A stretch of 64,000 nucleotides of DNA from JAHEEL01 sp963836085 (GCA_963836085.1 CAWIHT010000008.1:124001-188000), one strand, 5' to 3'. Shown: positions 17,361 to 26,494, counted from the first letter of the stretch. Notes: generated by a model not told the origin, from the sequence alone. Program-made: numbers and translations.

Positions 17361-18590
17361 TCAGGAAGACCCGGAGATGCCGTCGTACAAGTCGAGCAGG
17401 CGATCGGCCGTCGCCGACCATGAGAAGCGATTTGCGTACTCGATGGCGCCCTCCGACAACTGAGCCCGAAAGCCCGGGTGATCGAGGATGGCGGCCGCCG
17501 CAGCTGCAAACGCGAGCGGATTGTGCTCGTTGATCAGCAAGCCAGAAATCGACGAGCCCACCACATAGGGGAGTCCGCCGACGCGGCTCGCGACAACGGG
17601 GAGACCCGACGCCTGCGCCTCGGCTGCAACCAGACCGAACGACTCGGACCGTGACGGCATCACCAGCAGATCGGCAGCGCGGTAGTAGTCCACGAGCATG
17701 TCGTGCGGTTGCGGTTGGATGAATGAGACTCGGTCGTCCACGCCGATCGCGTGCGCCCGTTCGCGGAGTCGATCGACCTCCCGGGTGCCGTCGTTGCCGC
17801 TCGGGCCGCCGACGATCATGAGGCGGACCGGGCCATCGCCGGCGGCGACCGTGTCGGGGAGGTGCGGGAGCATCTCGATCGCGATGTCGGGGCCCTTGTG
17901 GGCCTGGATCCGTCCGACAAACAACATGATCGGTTCCTCGCCAACACCGATCTTCCGCCTGGCTTCGGTTCGGTCGCCAGGCGTGAACAGCGTGTGATCG
18001 ATGCCGGGTTCCGATACGCAGAGACGCTCTGGGCTCGCCCGATAGTGATCGATCAGGTCGTCGAATTCGTACGGTGTCGACGCCAAGACGCAATCCGAGA
18101 GCGCGATCACGCCATCCTCGGCGCGGAGCCTGGCGGTACTCGACGGCGACTCATCGTCCCGCCGAGCGGCGTCCTTCACTCGCCCGAGCGTGTGGAACGA
18201 GTTTGCAAGCGGGAGGCCGTGGGCTTCTTTGACCAGGACCCCTGCCCATCCGGACAGCCAGTAGTGGGAGTGCACGATGTCGAAGGTGCCGTCGCCGGTG
18301 GCGGCGACGACACCTTCCCCGAACTCGGCCACGTGTGGCACCAATGCTTCGATCGACATCGGTTGAGGCGGGCCCGCGTCGATGTGGACGACCCGGTAGC
18401 CGTCGCGGACTTCAACCGTGTCCGGTTGGTCCGGGTCGGTTCGCCTCGTGAACACATGCGCCTCGACACCGCGGGACGCCATCGTGCACGCAAGCTCGTT
18501 GACATACACGTTCATCCCCCCGGCATTCCCGACCCCAGGCTGCAGGAGCGGTGAGGTGTGCATGGCGAGGTAGGCAACGCGCCTGATCAT
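17361..18590 (-). CDS. mshA: D-inositol-3-phosphate glycosyltransferase (mycothiol biosynthesis)
   Basis: 409 residues of the GT4/GT-B fold. The MshA hallmarks are present: HTSPLLQPGVGNAGGMNVYV near the N-terminus, HSHYWLSGWAG, the FVGRIQAHKGPD hinge region and the nucleotide-sugar site RSESFGLVAAEAQASGLPVV. In actinobacteria MshA joins GlcNAc from UDP-GlcNAc to inositol 3-phosphate, the first step of mycothiol synthesis. Other msh genes are not in the window. It overlaps the upstream acetyltransferase gene by four bases, so the two are co-transcribed. A related sucrose-phosphate-type glycosyltransferase cannot be fully excluded. Confidence 0.85.
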   Translation of the reverse strand: MIRRVAYLAMHTSPLLQPGVGNAGGMNVYVNELACTMASRGVEAHVFTRRTDPDQPDTVEVRDGYRVVHIDAGPPQPMSIEALVPHVAEFGEGVVAATGDGTFDIVHSHYWLSGWAGVLVKEAHGLPLANSFHTLGRVKDAARRDDESPSSTARLRAEDGVIALSDCVLASTPYEFDDLIDHYRASPERLCVSEPGIDHTLFTPGDRTEARRKIGVGEEPIMLFVGRIQAHKGPDIAIEMLPHLPDTVAAGDGPVRLMIVGGPSGNDGTREVDRLRERAHAIGVDDRVSFIQPQPHDMLVDYYRAADLLVMPSRSESFGLVAAEAQASGLPVVASRVGGLPYVVGSSISGLLINEHNPLAFAAAAAAILDHPGFRAQLSEGAIEYANRFSWSATADRLLDLYDGISGSS

Positions 18591-19501
18591 GCAAACGATC
18601 CTTCAATCACCGACAGAGGACGCTCGACGCCACCGAGGTGATACTTGTAGCGCTCATCGCCCTTGAGGAAGTCGAATCTCGACAGACCGTCTGTGATCGA
18701 TCGTTCGATCATTGAAGCGAGGAGCACGATGCCCGGAGCGGCGCCGATGAGTTCCGGTTCGTATGCCGAGTTGTAGAGGTAGTAGGCGTCGTCCTGTGCG
18801 AAGCCGAACGCCGCCGCCACGGGACGTCCCTCAACGCTCAAGAGGTCGATGGTTGCTGCCGCTTCGGTGAGCAGCGTCTTGAAGAACACCTCCGCCTGCT
18901 CGGTCATGAACATGCCCTTCTCGCCATCGGCCTTGCGGTGCATGCCGACGAAAGCTGCGAACGCTTCCGGATCGCCTCTGCGCTCGTAGTCCGCTGCCCC
19001 AACGAGGTCCACGAACCGGCGCTGCTTGCGGCGCACCTCGTGGCGGTGCTTCTTCGAGAGCGACGAAAGCCATGCTTGGTAGTCGCCGGGCAGGTCGACG
19101 GTGAGCGCCGCGGCATGCTTGCTGGTCGTGAACCGTGCGGACTGGCCCGCGAGCGATCGTTCGAGCGGTTCGATGGCCTCGGCGGGCAGGCTATCGAACG
19201 AGAACCGGTGTCCGGCGTACCGTCGAGAAATCAGAGCGATGCAGGCGTCGATCGAGTGCCCGAGCGGCGAGTGATAGTCCGTGAGGTCCGCTTCTCCCTG
19301 GAACCGGATCGTGTCTCCGTCGACCCAGATCGGCATCGCCCCATCCGGGGAGGAGACGACGAGCGTCGCGGCTCCCGGCGGCGCCGCGACCGAGGCCCAC
19401 GCTGTGAGGAACGAGGGGAGAGGGAACGGGCCGGTGAAAGGGACGAGCGGTCCGAGCGCGAGAGCAGGGAGTTCCCAGGTGCGTGCGAATTCAGCGTTCA
19501 C
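18587..19501 (-). CDS. CelD/FemAB-like GNAT-fold acyltransferase
   Basis: 304 residues. The middle reads WLSSLSKKHRHEVRRKQRR followed by GDPEAFAAFVGMHRKADGEKG and ends DFLKGDERYKYHLG. This order is typical of the BcsL/CelD-like acetyltransferase domain (GNAT fold, related to FemAB). These enzymes often act in envelope or polysaccharide formation. It starts with ATG and its end overlaps mshA, so a link to thiol or glycoconjugate metabolism is possible, but it does not resemble the tandem-GNAT MshD. Substrate unknown. Confidence 0.75.
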   Translation of the reverse strand: MNAEFARTWELPALALGPLVPFTGPFPLPSFLTAWASVAAPPGAATLVVSSPDGAMPIWVDGDTIRFQGEADLTDYHSPLGHSIDACIALISRRYAGHRFSFDSLPAEAIEPLERSLAGQSARFTTSKHAAALTVDLPGDYQAWLSSLSKKHRHEVRRKQRRFVDLVGAADYERRGDPEAFAAFVGMHRKADGEKGMFMTEQAEVFFKTLLTEAAATIDLLSVEGRPVAAAFGFAQDDAYYLYNSAYEPELIGAAPGIVLLASMIERSITDGLSRFDFLKGDERYKYHLGGVERPLSVIEGSFA

Positions 19502-19504
19502 CAG

Positions 19505-20431
19505 CTACTCCCTGGTGAGGTGGCCAACGGGGACACCCCCGCCGAGAACCGGGGGTGACGCCTCGGCAGCAAGGGCCGCTCGCATCGCGTCCGGCACCAA
19601 GCCCAGATCGTCGGCGGCGGCGATCACCGCGGCCACGGCGACGTCGCTTCCACCAGCTCTGGCCTTGGCGGCGATGCCGACTCCGTGACGACCGATACCG
19701 ACCTGTCCCTCGGCTCCGACTTTGACCGGTCCTCCCCACCAACGAGCGAGGTGGCCGTCGGCCCGAGCATTGTCGGCAACGAGCGCCGGAAAGCGGGAGA
19801 TGGCGTCGGCCGCACGTTCGAATCGATCGGCTGAGCTCAGTTGGACGAAGGAGTGTGCGAGGCCGCGGACGGAGCCGCGCAACGTGGGAGCACCGCAGCC
19901 GTCCACGCCGACGGGCTCAGGACTGATGCCTGTCGCCTCGGCGATGAGTTCGACGATCCGGCGCTGGAGGGGGTGACCTGGTTCGAGATAGGTCTCGATC
20001 GGCCATCCCTGGACGACACAGGCCGCGAGCATCGCGGCGTGTTTGCCAGAGCAGTTGTGGAAGATGCGCCTCGGGGCGTCGACACCTCTTCGGATCTGGA
20101 GATCCCTCGCTCCCAGCGAGAGTGGCCAGACGGCAGGGCACCGGAGTGCGCTCTCGTCGAGTCCTGCGCCGTCGAGTATCGACCGCACGATCGCCAGATG
20201 AGCCGGCCAACCGCTGTGGCTCGAGCTGGCGACGGCGATGTGCTCCGGTGGGAGATCGATCCCGGCTTCAAGGGCGACCGTCGCTTGGATCGGCTTGACG
20301 GCTGAGCGGTAGAACAGCGGCCGGTCGGGGTCTCCGGAACGGTAGAGCTCGTGGCCGGCGGAGTCGACAGCACATACGGCGACATCATGGAGCGATTCGG
20401 TGAGTCCGGTACGGACCGTCAGGAACCGCAC
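19505..20431 (-). CDS. Asparaginase II family protein
   Basis: 308 residues with the motifs of the asparaginase II family (the Rhizobium etli AnsA type, unrelated to E. coli AnsB): FYRSAVKPIQA near residue 40, SSSHSGWPAHL, HNCSGKHAAMLAAC around 125-140 and VGVDGCGAPT near 175. It would hydrolyse L-asparagine to aspartate and ammonia in the cytoplasm. It is followed by the acetyltransferase/mshA pair on the same strand with only three bases between, so an operon of metabolic genes is likely. Confidence 0.88.
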   Translation of the reverse strand: MRFLTVRTGLTESLHDVAVCAVDSAGHELYRSGDPDRPLFYRSAVKPIQATVALEAGIDLPPEHIAVASSSHSGWPAHLAIVRSILDGAGLDESALRCPAVWPLSLGARDLQIRRGVDAPRRIFHNCSGKHAAMLAACVVQGWPIETYLEPGHPLQRRIVELIAEATGISPEPVGVDGCGAPTLRGSVRGLAHSFVQLSSADRFERAADAISRFPALVADNARADGHLARWWGGPVKVGAEGQVGIGRHGVGIAAKARAGGSDVAVAAVIAAADDLGLVPDAMRAALAAEASPPVLGGGVPVGHLTRE

Positions 20432-20436
20432 AGCGG

Positions 20437-20979
20437 CTACTGCTCGTCGAAGAGGTCGGTCGCGTCCACGAGACCTTCGCGGTAGCGCCGCGTGATCTCC
20501 GCGTTGATCTGGTCGTGAACGTCGTATACCGAGCGGCGTTGGCTCGAGATCTCGCTCTCGGCTTCGGTGAGTGCGGCCTGGATCTCCTCGAGTTCGTCAT
20601 CCTCGAGGCTCGGGAGGTGTGCGAGGAAATCATCACCCAATACCCGGTCGATAGACCGGTTGCCGTTGCCGCCGAGGTCCGGGAGTGTCAACGGGAGATC
20701 TCTGGGGATCGAGTTGCGGCTCGGCCCGTCGATACCGTCGGCGAGAATCTGCGGGAGTGCCTCGATCAGGGAACGGGTCTCTTCACCGGAGCGTCGCCGG
20801 ATCTCGAATGAGAGAAGGTCCATGCGCCCGTGGAGCATCCTCCGATAGAACGAGAATTCGGTGTCGAGGTCGTCGAGAACAGTGCGGCGCTTTCTCAGTT
20901 CGTCCATAGAAATCGATCCGAGATCCTGGACGTACGCCGGATCGGAAATCAGGTCGATGCGTCTCCTGCGACGTTCCAC
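20437..20979 (-). CDS. rsiG: RsiG-like c-di-GMP-responsive anti-sigma factor
   Basis: 180 residues, mostly helical. Two helices carry versions of the c-di-GMP-binding motif E-x3-S-x2-R-x3-Q-x3-D known from Streptomyces RsiG. The first is DTEFSFYRRMLHGRMD (D for E, H for Q). The second is ESEISSQRRSVYDVHD (Y for Q). The end RRYREGLVDATDLF also fits the family, formerly annotated as aerial mycelium formation protein. In Streptomyces, RsiG with c-di-GMP holds the sigma factor WhiG inactive; no WhiG is in this window. The GTG at 20979 follows GGGGAG. It lies five bases from the asparaginase gene. Confidence 0.78.
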   Translation of the reverse strand: MERRRRRIDLISDPAYVQDLGSISMDELRKRRTVLDDLDTEFSFYRRMLHGRMDLLSFEIRRRSGEETRSLIEALPQILADGIDGPSRNSIPRDLPLTLPDLGGNGNRSIDRVLGDDFLAHLPSLEDDELEEIQAALTEAESEISSQRRSVYDVHDQINAEITRRYREGLVDATDLFDEQ

Positions 20980-21007
20980 GTGTGCGACTCCCCGTGTGTG
21001 TCTCGCG

Positions 21008-22153
21008 TCAGGGACAGTAGTGGCGCACGGTCGGGTACGGATTGATCGCGACGTTGTTCGGCCGAATCTCAAAGTGCAGATGCGGCGACGTGTAGCGGGC
21101 GTTTCCGCTGTTCCCGAGATAGCCGATGACGGTCCCTGCCTTGACGTTCTGTCCTGAAGAGATGTTCGTCGGGTGTTTCTCGAGGTGCGTGTAGTAGTAG
21201 GTGGTGCCGCCAGCGTAGAGGTGCGTGGACAGCCCGCCGAGGCTGTTCGACGAGAACTTCACTCTCCCGTCGACGACCGCGACGAGCGGTGTATTGCGAG
21301 AGTTGAACATGTCGACGCCCTTGTGCCTGCGGCCGCCGGATCGCGGGAAACCCCACGAATCGATGAACGATGCGCCGCCTTGCACCGGGCAGTAGAAGCC
21401 GGGAGTCGCAGCCGGCGGAAGCCCCGCTGCCGTTCCGGACTTCGCGTTCGCCGCAGCCACATCGCGAGCCTTCTTGAGGGCAACGGCCGCCTGGAGTTCG
21501 CGGCGTTCCTTCGCGAGGTTGTCGATCGCCCGTTGCTCGGCTGCCGAAGCGTTGTTGTAGGTGTCTTTCGCTTCGTCGGAGAGCGCGGCTTGGCGGTCGA
21601 CGAGTTCGGCCGCCTTCGCTTCGAGGACTTCGACCTCGGCCCTGCTATCGACCAGCTCGAGTTTCAGCCGGTCCATCTCTCTTGATACGGCCTGGAGTCG
21701 GTCGAGGTCGGCGATGTCGCGAGATGCAGCGCGGTCCATGAGCTGCTGCGACGTGAGGAGGTCCTGGATCGAGCCCGCTTCGAACGCTGCCGTGACGAGC
21801 CCGCGACCTCCCGACGTATATGCCTCAAGAACGAGCTCCTGCGCTGTCTCCTTGAGGCCTTCGACATCGCCTTCGTACGTTGAGATCTTGCTCTCGAGGA
21901 GGCCAATCGTGTAGATCAGGTTGTCGAGCTGGCTGGTCACCTTGTCGAGTTCGAGCAACGCCTCTTCGAGTTCGTCCTGCGCCGCTTTCCACTTCGCGTA
22001 GGCAGCGGACGTGGCGTCCTGGGCTCGATCGACCTGGTCCTCGGCGCGATCGACGTCGCCCTCGGTCTGTGCAGACGCGCCGATCGGGACGACCGCCAAC
22101 AAGGCGACGATGAGAAGGAGAATCAAGCCGCGATAGTCGCGATGCATTGACAT
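21008..22153 (-). CDS. M23 (LytM-type) peptidase with long N-terminal coiled coil
   Basis: 381 residues. A signal peptide (to ~29, ending GASAQ) precedes two long coiled-coil stretches (~32-105 and ~140-235), as in EnvC/PcsB/RipC-like division proteins. The C-terminal domain has the M23 zinc ligands H277 and D281 (HKGVD) and H360 in HLHFE, with H323 and H358 as catalytic residues. It would act outside the membrane on peptidoglycan cross-links or be an amidase activator; because all ligands are intact, activity is likely. It precedes the rsiG-like gene on the same strand by about 28 bases. Confidence 0.88.
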   Translation of the reverse strand: MSMHRDYRGLILLLIVALLAVVPIGASAQTEGDVDRAEDQVDRAQDATSAAYAKWKAAQDELEEALLELDKVTSQLDNLIYTIGLLESKISTYEGDVEGLKETAQELVLEAYTSGGRGLVTAAFEAGSIQDLLTSQQLMDRAASRDIADLDRLQAVSREMDRLKLELVDSRAEVEVLEAKAAELVDRQAALSDEAKDTYNNASAAEQRAIDNLAKERRELQAAVALKKARDVAAANAKSGTAAGLPPAATPGFYCPVQGGASFIDSWGFPRSGGRRHKGVDMFNSRNTPLVAVVDGRVKFSSNSLGGLSTHLYAGGTTYYYTHLEKHPTNISSGQNVKAGTVIGYLGNSGNARYTSPHLHFEIRPNNVAINPYPTVRHYCP

Positions 22154-22200
22154 AGAGAAGTCAGGCTAGTGCGTGCTTCCAGGAACGGACAGTCCCTTGA

Positions 22201-23202
22201 TCAGCCGAGGGCGATAAGGGCGAGCCAGAAGAGGGGTGCGGCGAGCCACAAACCGTCGAGCGGACTGAGCTGTCCCGGGAGCCGAACAGTGTGCACGATC
22301 GTGCCGGCGCGGATCATCGACCCCAGCACTCGACCGGCGATGAGCCCCGCGGCAACGGCGACCGCAGCCACCAGGCCCGCCGCGATGTCGATGTCGTCGG
22401 TGAGCAGTCCCGCCAGCAATCCCGCGATGAGGGCTCCGACGAGCGTGCCGACGTTCGGGTCGATCGTCTGACCACCGTAGATCGAGGTCACGAGTGCGGC
22501 GATGATGGCGAGGGCGACAATCAGGAGATAGGAGAGGCCGATCGAAGTCGACATCATGCGGAGCATGACGAGTGCGCCCGCCCCTGCGCCGGCAATCATC
22601 GACACCGACGCGGTCATGGCAATCGACTCGACGCCTCTCCACCGGGATTCGAAGATCGGCCAGAAGATGGCGATGGCAATGGCGGCGGCGAATCCACCGG
22701 CGAAGCCCTCGTATCCCCATGCGTACGTCGCTGCAGCGGCAAGCACCGGAGCGAAGAGCGTCGCGTAGAGGTTGATCGAACCGGCGCGTGTGGCGTCGGT
22801 ATCGGCGAGGTCCCAGAGCCACGCGAGGGCGGCGCCGACGGTGATCACAACAAACCACTCGAGGGGGACCCATGCCGAGACGAGGAGTGCGGCGAGGACG
22901 ATTACGGAGAGGATGCTTTCGGCGGGATCGGCCGTGACCGCTCGTTGGGGGCTTGGAGCAGCGTAGGTTCCGCCGGAGACCGGCGGGATGATCGCCATCT
23001 CATCATCGGCGCCGACCGCGGCGTCGCGTTCGACGGGGTCACCGTTCACCCAAACGCCGGCGGTCTTGAGGCCGTTGGCGAACGCTGGACCGTAGGTCTC
23101 CGAGGCGCGGTCGAGTATCTCCCCAACCGTTCCTTCGTCGACGACAACCTCGTCGGTGCCGGCGATCTCTCTGAAGCGTGCGAACAATCGAAGTGTTGGC
23201 AT
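22201..23202 (-). CDS. MoaD/ThiS-like domain fused to CdsA-like membrane domain
   Basis: 333 residues. Residues 1-80 look like a MoaD/ThiS beta-grasp sulfur-carrier domain: PTLRLFARFREIAGTDEV at the start, VWVNGDPVERDAAVGADDE in the middle and PPVSGG at the end, with the diglycine at 77-78. Unlike true carriers the diglycine is internal. It runs straight into about seven to eight membrane segments (~95-333) that resemble CDP-diglyceride synthase-like proteins, for example in GVESIAMTASVSMIAG. It starts at ATG 23202. What the fusion does is unknown; the carrier-like end could only act if cut. Confidence 0.7.
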   Translation of the reverse strand: MPTLRLFARFREIAGTDEVVVDEGTVGEILDRASETYGPAFANGLKTAGVWVNGDPVERDAAVGADDEMAIIPPVSGGTYAAPSPQRAVTADPAESILSVIVLAALLVSAWVPLEWFVVITVGAALAWLWDLADTDATRAGSINLYATLFAPVLAAAATYAWGYEGFAGGFAAAIAIAIFWPIFESRWRGVESIAMTASVSMIAGAGAGALVMLRMMSTSIGLSYLLIVALAIIAALVTSIYGGQTIDPNVGTLVGALIAGLLAGLLTDDIDIAAGLVAAVAVAAGLIAGRVLGSMIRAGTIVHTVRLPGQLSPLDGLWLAAPLFWLALIALG

Positions 23203-23260
23203 CGGCGGACAGGCTAGTCGTGTATGCGACACGGCCGAGGACCGCCCGGTCCGACGCGAC

Positions 23261-24160
23261 CTACGCGAAAGGGTCGAGGCCTCTGAGGGCCTCGATTGTG
23301 GCGGCCGGTTCGAGCGCCGAGAGCGAAAGGAGGGGACTCCGATTGGTACCGATCGACCGCCCGGCACGGCTGGATCCCCCTCGCGTCGCGATGCCGGCGA
23401 AGGTGATCGCACGAATGCCGGGTTCGTCATCCGAAAGGATTGAGATCGTCTCGGCGGGCGTGGCTCCGGTGTCCAGCGCCGCCGCTAGGAGGTTCGTCAC
23501 TCCGACGGTGATGTGTCCGGTCGACGGATCGACCAGGGTGGATGCGGGGAACCACTCCGCCTGGATGGTGAACGGAACCGTGCCGGCGACGCACGCGCGG
23601 AGCGACGAAGCGAGACCGGTGGCATCGGTGGCATCAGGAGGGAGTGCCAGGACCACACCCACGGAGTGCAGGACTGCCGCCTTGGCCGCGCTCACGGCCG
23701 CAACGACCGGTGCGACGTCCGCTGCGCGCGACACGGGAATCATCGGCACAACATCGTGATGAATCCCGCGAGTTGCGTTCGCAGCCTCTACCACGGCATG
23801 TGCAGCATCCCCATCTCCAGCAGTCAGTCGCACGATTTCGATCCGAGCCGCTGGTTCCATCGTCGCGTGGAACGTCGCCGCTTTCGACGCGTCCGAAGCG
23901 ATGCTCCCGTCGAACTCGGCCACCACCGGCATCGGAGCATCGCCGGCCTTCATGGTTCGGACCAACACCCCGGCGAGGTCTTCGAGCAACGACGCCGGAA
24001 CGACCAGACGGCCGACCATCCAACCGTGCTTGTCGGTCCGGAGCGCTCGGTACGCCTCGACGGCACGGTCGACCTCCGGAGCCGACTCGCTGAGCAGCGA
24101 TGCATCGTCGATGAGACCGCCGAGCAGACCGCGCCGCGCGTCCGGTATCAGCATCGTCAT
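23261..24160 (-). CDS. Conserved hypothetical protein
   Basis: 299 residues starting MTMLIPDARRGLLGGLIDDA. The composition is Ala-rich and suggests an alternating beta/alpha fold (VVPMIPVSRAADVAPVVAAV, HSVGVVLALPPDA), compatible with a TIM-barrel or Rossmann-like enzyme. No catalytic motif is recognised and no membrane segments are present. The gene lies on the minus strand upstream of the MoaD-like fusion (58-base gap) and is divergent from HMG-CoA lyase. Function not assigned. Confidence 0.65.
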   Translation of the reverse strand: MTMLIPDARRGLLGGLIDDASLLSESAPEVDRAVEAYRALRTDKHGWMVGRLVVPASLLEDLAGVLVRTMKAGDAPMPVVAEFDGSIASDASKAATFHATMEPAARIEIVRLTAGDGDAAHAVVEAANATRGIHHDVVPMIPVSRAADVAPVVAAVSAAKAAVLHSVGVVLALPPDATDATGLASSLRACVAGTVPFTIQAEWFPASTLVDPSTGHITVGVTNLLAAALDTGATPAETISILSDDEPGIRAITFAGIATRGGSSRAGRSIGTNRSPLLSLSALEPAATIEALRGLDPFA

Positions 24161-24306
24161 GGGGTGCGGCCTCCGCAGAGTACGGCTATGGGTGATCGGT
24201 GGTCCGGCATGGAGCGGCATCGTACGGGCCTGGCTGCTGTTGCACCACGGTGGTGGGATCTGGGCCATACTCCGAGTGGAATCCTCTGTCGCTCTGCGAG
24301 AGGCCG

Positions 24307-25245
24307 ATGACGAACGCAGTACCAGCGCACCCGTCCGCCGACTGGGCGAATCGTGTCGAGATTGTTGAGGTCGGTGCTCGGGACGGCCTGCAGAACGAAG
24401 TCACCGTGCTCGAGACCGGAGCCAAGGTCGATCTCATCGAGCGTGCGGTCAACGCGGGATCTCGTCGGATCGAAGTCGCCTCGTTCGTCCACCCGGCGCG
24501 AGTCCCCCAGATGGCCGATGCCGAGTCGGTGGTCTCCGCGCTCGGGTCGAGTCCGGCCGGCGTCTCGTACATCGGTCTCGTTCTGAACCGCCGGGGCCTC
24601 GACCGGGCGGTCCTGACGACGGTTGATGAGATCAACTTCGTCGTCGGAGCCTCGAAGGGTTTCAACGAGGCGAATGCCGGTGTCTCGCCCGATGTGACGA
24701 TGAGCGAGATCGAGTCGATGATCCCGGACGCAGGGGATCGGAGGACGACGGTGACGATCTCGGTCGCGTTCGGCTGCCCGTACGAGGGTGAGGTGCCGCT
24801 AGCCGATGTGGTGCGCCTCGCCGAGTTGGCAGCGAACGCCGGCGCAGACGAGATCGCCCTCGGAGACACGATTGGTGTGGCGGCCCCCCGCCAGGTCGTC
24901 GACGTGATCGCCGCGGTCCGCGAAGTCGCCGACGTTCCACTCCGCCTCCACTTCCACGACACCCGCAATACCGCCGTCGCCAACGTCGTCGCTGCGTACG
25001 CTGCCGGGATCGGCACCTTCGACGCGTCGGTCGGCGGTGCCGGTGGGTGCCCGTTCGCTCCAAAGGCCACCGGGAACGTCGCGACCGAAGACCTGCTCTA
25101 CCTGTTCGACCGGGTGGGCGTCGAGACGGGAATCGGGTCGGCCGAGACCATCGATACCGCCCGATGGCTCGCGACGAAACTCGGGCGGGAGTTGCCGGGA
25201 GCCGTAACGTGTGCGGGTTGGTGGCCTCCTATTCCTTCCCCATAG
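24307..25245 (+). CDS. mvaB: Hydroxymethylglutaryl-CoA lyase
   Basis: 312 residues of the DRE-TIM barrel family. EVGARDGLQNE near the N-terminus carries the metal-binding Arg-Asp, HFHDTRNTAVAN the metal-binding histidines, and GGAGGCPFAPKATGNVATED the cysteine of HMG-CoA lyase. It splits HMG-CoA into acetoacetate and acetyl-CoA in leucine or ketone-body metabolism, which fits the acyl-CoA synthetase elsewhere. The last residues (WWPPIPSP) and the stop codon are encoded by the R1 repeat copy B, so the natural C-terminus has been replaced. Confidence 0.93.
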   Translation: MTNAVPAHPSADWANRVEIVEVGARDGLQNEVTVLETGAKVDLIERAVNAGSRRIEVASFVHPARVPQMADAESVVSALGSSPAGVSYIGLVLNRRGLDRAVLTTVDEINFVVGASKGFNEANAGVSPDVTMSEIESMIPDAGDRRTTVTISVAFGCPYEGEVPLADVVRLAELAANAGADEIALGDTIGVAAPRQVVDVIAAVREVADVPLRLHFHDTRNTAVANVVAAYAAGIGTFDASVGGAGGCPFAPKATGNVATEDLLYLFDRVGVETGIGSAETIDTARWLATKLGRELPGAVTCAGWWPPIPSP

Positions 25246-25292
25246 GGGAAGGTGGCAGCGCCCCCCAGGGCGCTGACGGAAGGGGTCTCTCG
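25231..25292 (+). repeat. R1 palindromic repeat, copy B
   Basis: First hairpin CCTTCCCC-ata-GGGGAAGG (changed together on both arms compared with other copies), then CAGCGCCC-CCCA-GGGCGCTG, then GACGGAAGGGGTCTCTCG. Its loop supplies the TAG stop of HMG-CoA lyase at 25243-25245. Confidence 0.9.
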
Positions 25293-25355
25293 ATTGCGTG
25301 GAGAGGTGGGGAACCCCAGGACGCTCAGCGAGTATCACCGCAGATTCGAAGCACG

Positions 25356-25401
25356 CGAGGGACCCCCTCCGTCGCCCAGGGGGCGACACCTCCCCCTGAG
25401 G
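25356..25401 (-). repeat. R1 palindromic repeat, copy C, 3' part (split by the IS)
   Basis: Inverted R1 copy. On the minus strand the order is ...CCTCAG, GGGGGAGGTG, hairpin TCGCCC-CCT-GGGCGA, then CGGAGGGGGTCCCTCG. It stops at the IS left end and resumes at 26495. Confidence 0.88.
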
Positions 25402-26494
25402 GTGTTCTGTCGCGGTGTGTTGCGACATGTGCATCAGCGGTGCAGCCTTGTTGGTGGTGTCGTAAGCCATAACAAGGAGCACCGCTGATGAGTGTCCATG
25501 ATGGTCATGTCGAGTATCGGATGCGTCTGGTTGCCGTGATCGAGGCGTCGGGGAACAAGCGTGCGGCGTGTGCGGCGGCTGGGATCCATCCGTCGTCGTT
25601 CTATCGGTGGCGGAGACAGCCCGGCCCGGCCGTGCGGCGTGTGTCGTGGGCCGAGCAGCGTCTTGTTGAACGGATCGTCGCCACAGCGTTGGCGTATCCG
25701 TCTGCGGGACCGGTCACGGTCGCGGATCATCTCGCCGATAGTGGCGTGTCCGTGTCGGCGTCGAAGGTATGGAGGACCCTGGTCAAGCATCGTCTGAACA
25801 CCAAGACGTTGCGATACGCCCTGTTGAGACAGCACCGGGCCCCCGCATCGATCAAGGTCGCAGCCCAACGCGACCGATACGTCGGCCGCCTCGACGCCAA
25901 CGCAACCCGGTGACCTTGTCCAGTTCGACTGTTTCCACGTCGGATCGTTCAAAGAGACGCGTCTCGGCGCCGGGAAACAACACACCGGCCAGATCTGGCA
26001 ATACACCGCCATCGACGTCGCATCGTCATGGCTGTGGGCCGAACTCCACGCCACCCGACACAACCCCACCGGTGCACTCACGTCACAACTCGCCCACCGC
26101 GTCGCCAACGACCTCACCACATTCGGATGGGACTGGCACGCTGCAACGACCGACAACGGCAACGAATACCGAGCCCAACTGTTCCGTGACACCCTCGAAG
26201 GCCTCGGCGTTGAGCACCGATACATCAAAGCCGGCCGACCCCAAACCAACGGGAAAGTCGAACGGGTCCAACGCACCCTCCTCGAAGAGCTCTACCAACC
26301 CGCCCTCCTTGGATACACCGAACCATCCATCACCGGCCTCCGCAAAGACCTCAACAACTACATCACCTGGTACAACCACACCCGCAAACACCACGGACGC
26401 TGGAACCAAGGACAACCACCCGCCACAATCATGACCCCCAACCCCAAACTCCACCCATGAACCCCACCCGTCGCACAATCGCGAAACAGGACAC
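25402..26494 (+). mobile_element. IS481-type insertion sequence
   Basis: About 1.09 kb. The ends read GTGTTCTGTCGCG at the left and, complemented, GTGTCCTGTTTCGCG at the right, the imperfect inverted ends expected of IS481 elements (TGT...ACA). The direct repeat CTGAGG flanks both sides (25396-25401 and 26495-26500), a 6-bp target duplication. Joining the flanks restores a complete R1 repeat, so the insertion is clean and relatively recent. The transposase inside is frameshifted. Confidence 0.9.
25488..26460 (+). pseudogene. IS481-family transposase, frameshifted
   Basis: The first frame (25488-25913, 141 residues) holds the N-terminal helix-turn-helix (NKRAACAAAGIHPSSFYRW) and stops at 25911-25913. 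The DDE integrase core continues in the +1 frame from about 25900: GDLVQFDCFHVG (first Asp), TTDNGNEYRAQLF (second Asp) and KAGRPQTNGKVERVQRT (catalytic Glu), ending at 26458-26460. IS481 transposases are normally single reading frames, so one indel near 25900-25910 has probably inactivated it. A programmed shift is less likely because no slippery run is seen. Confidence 0.82.
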
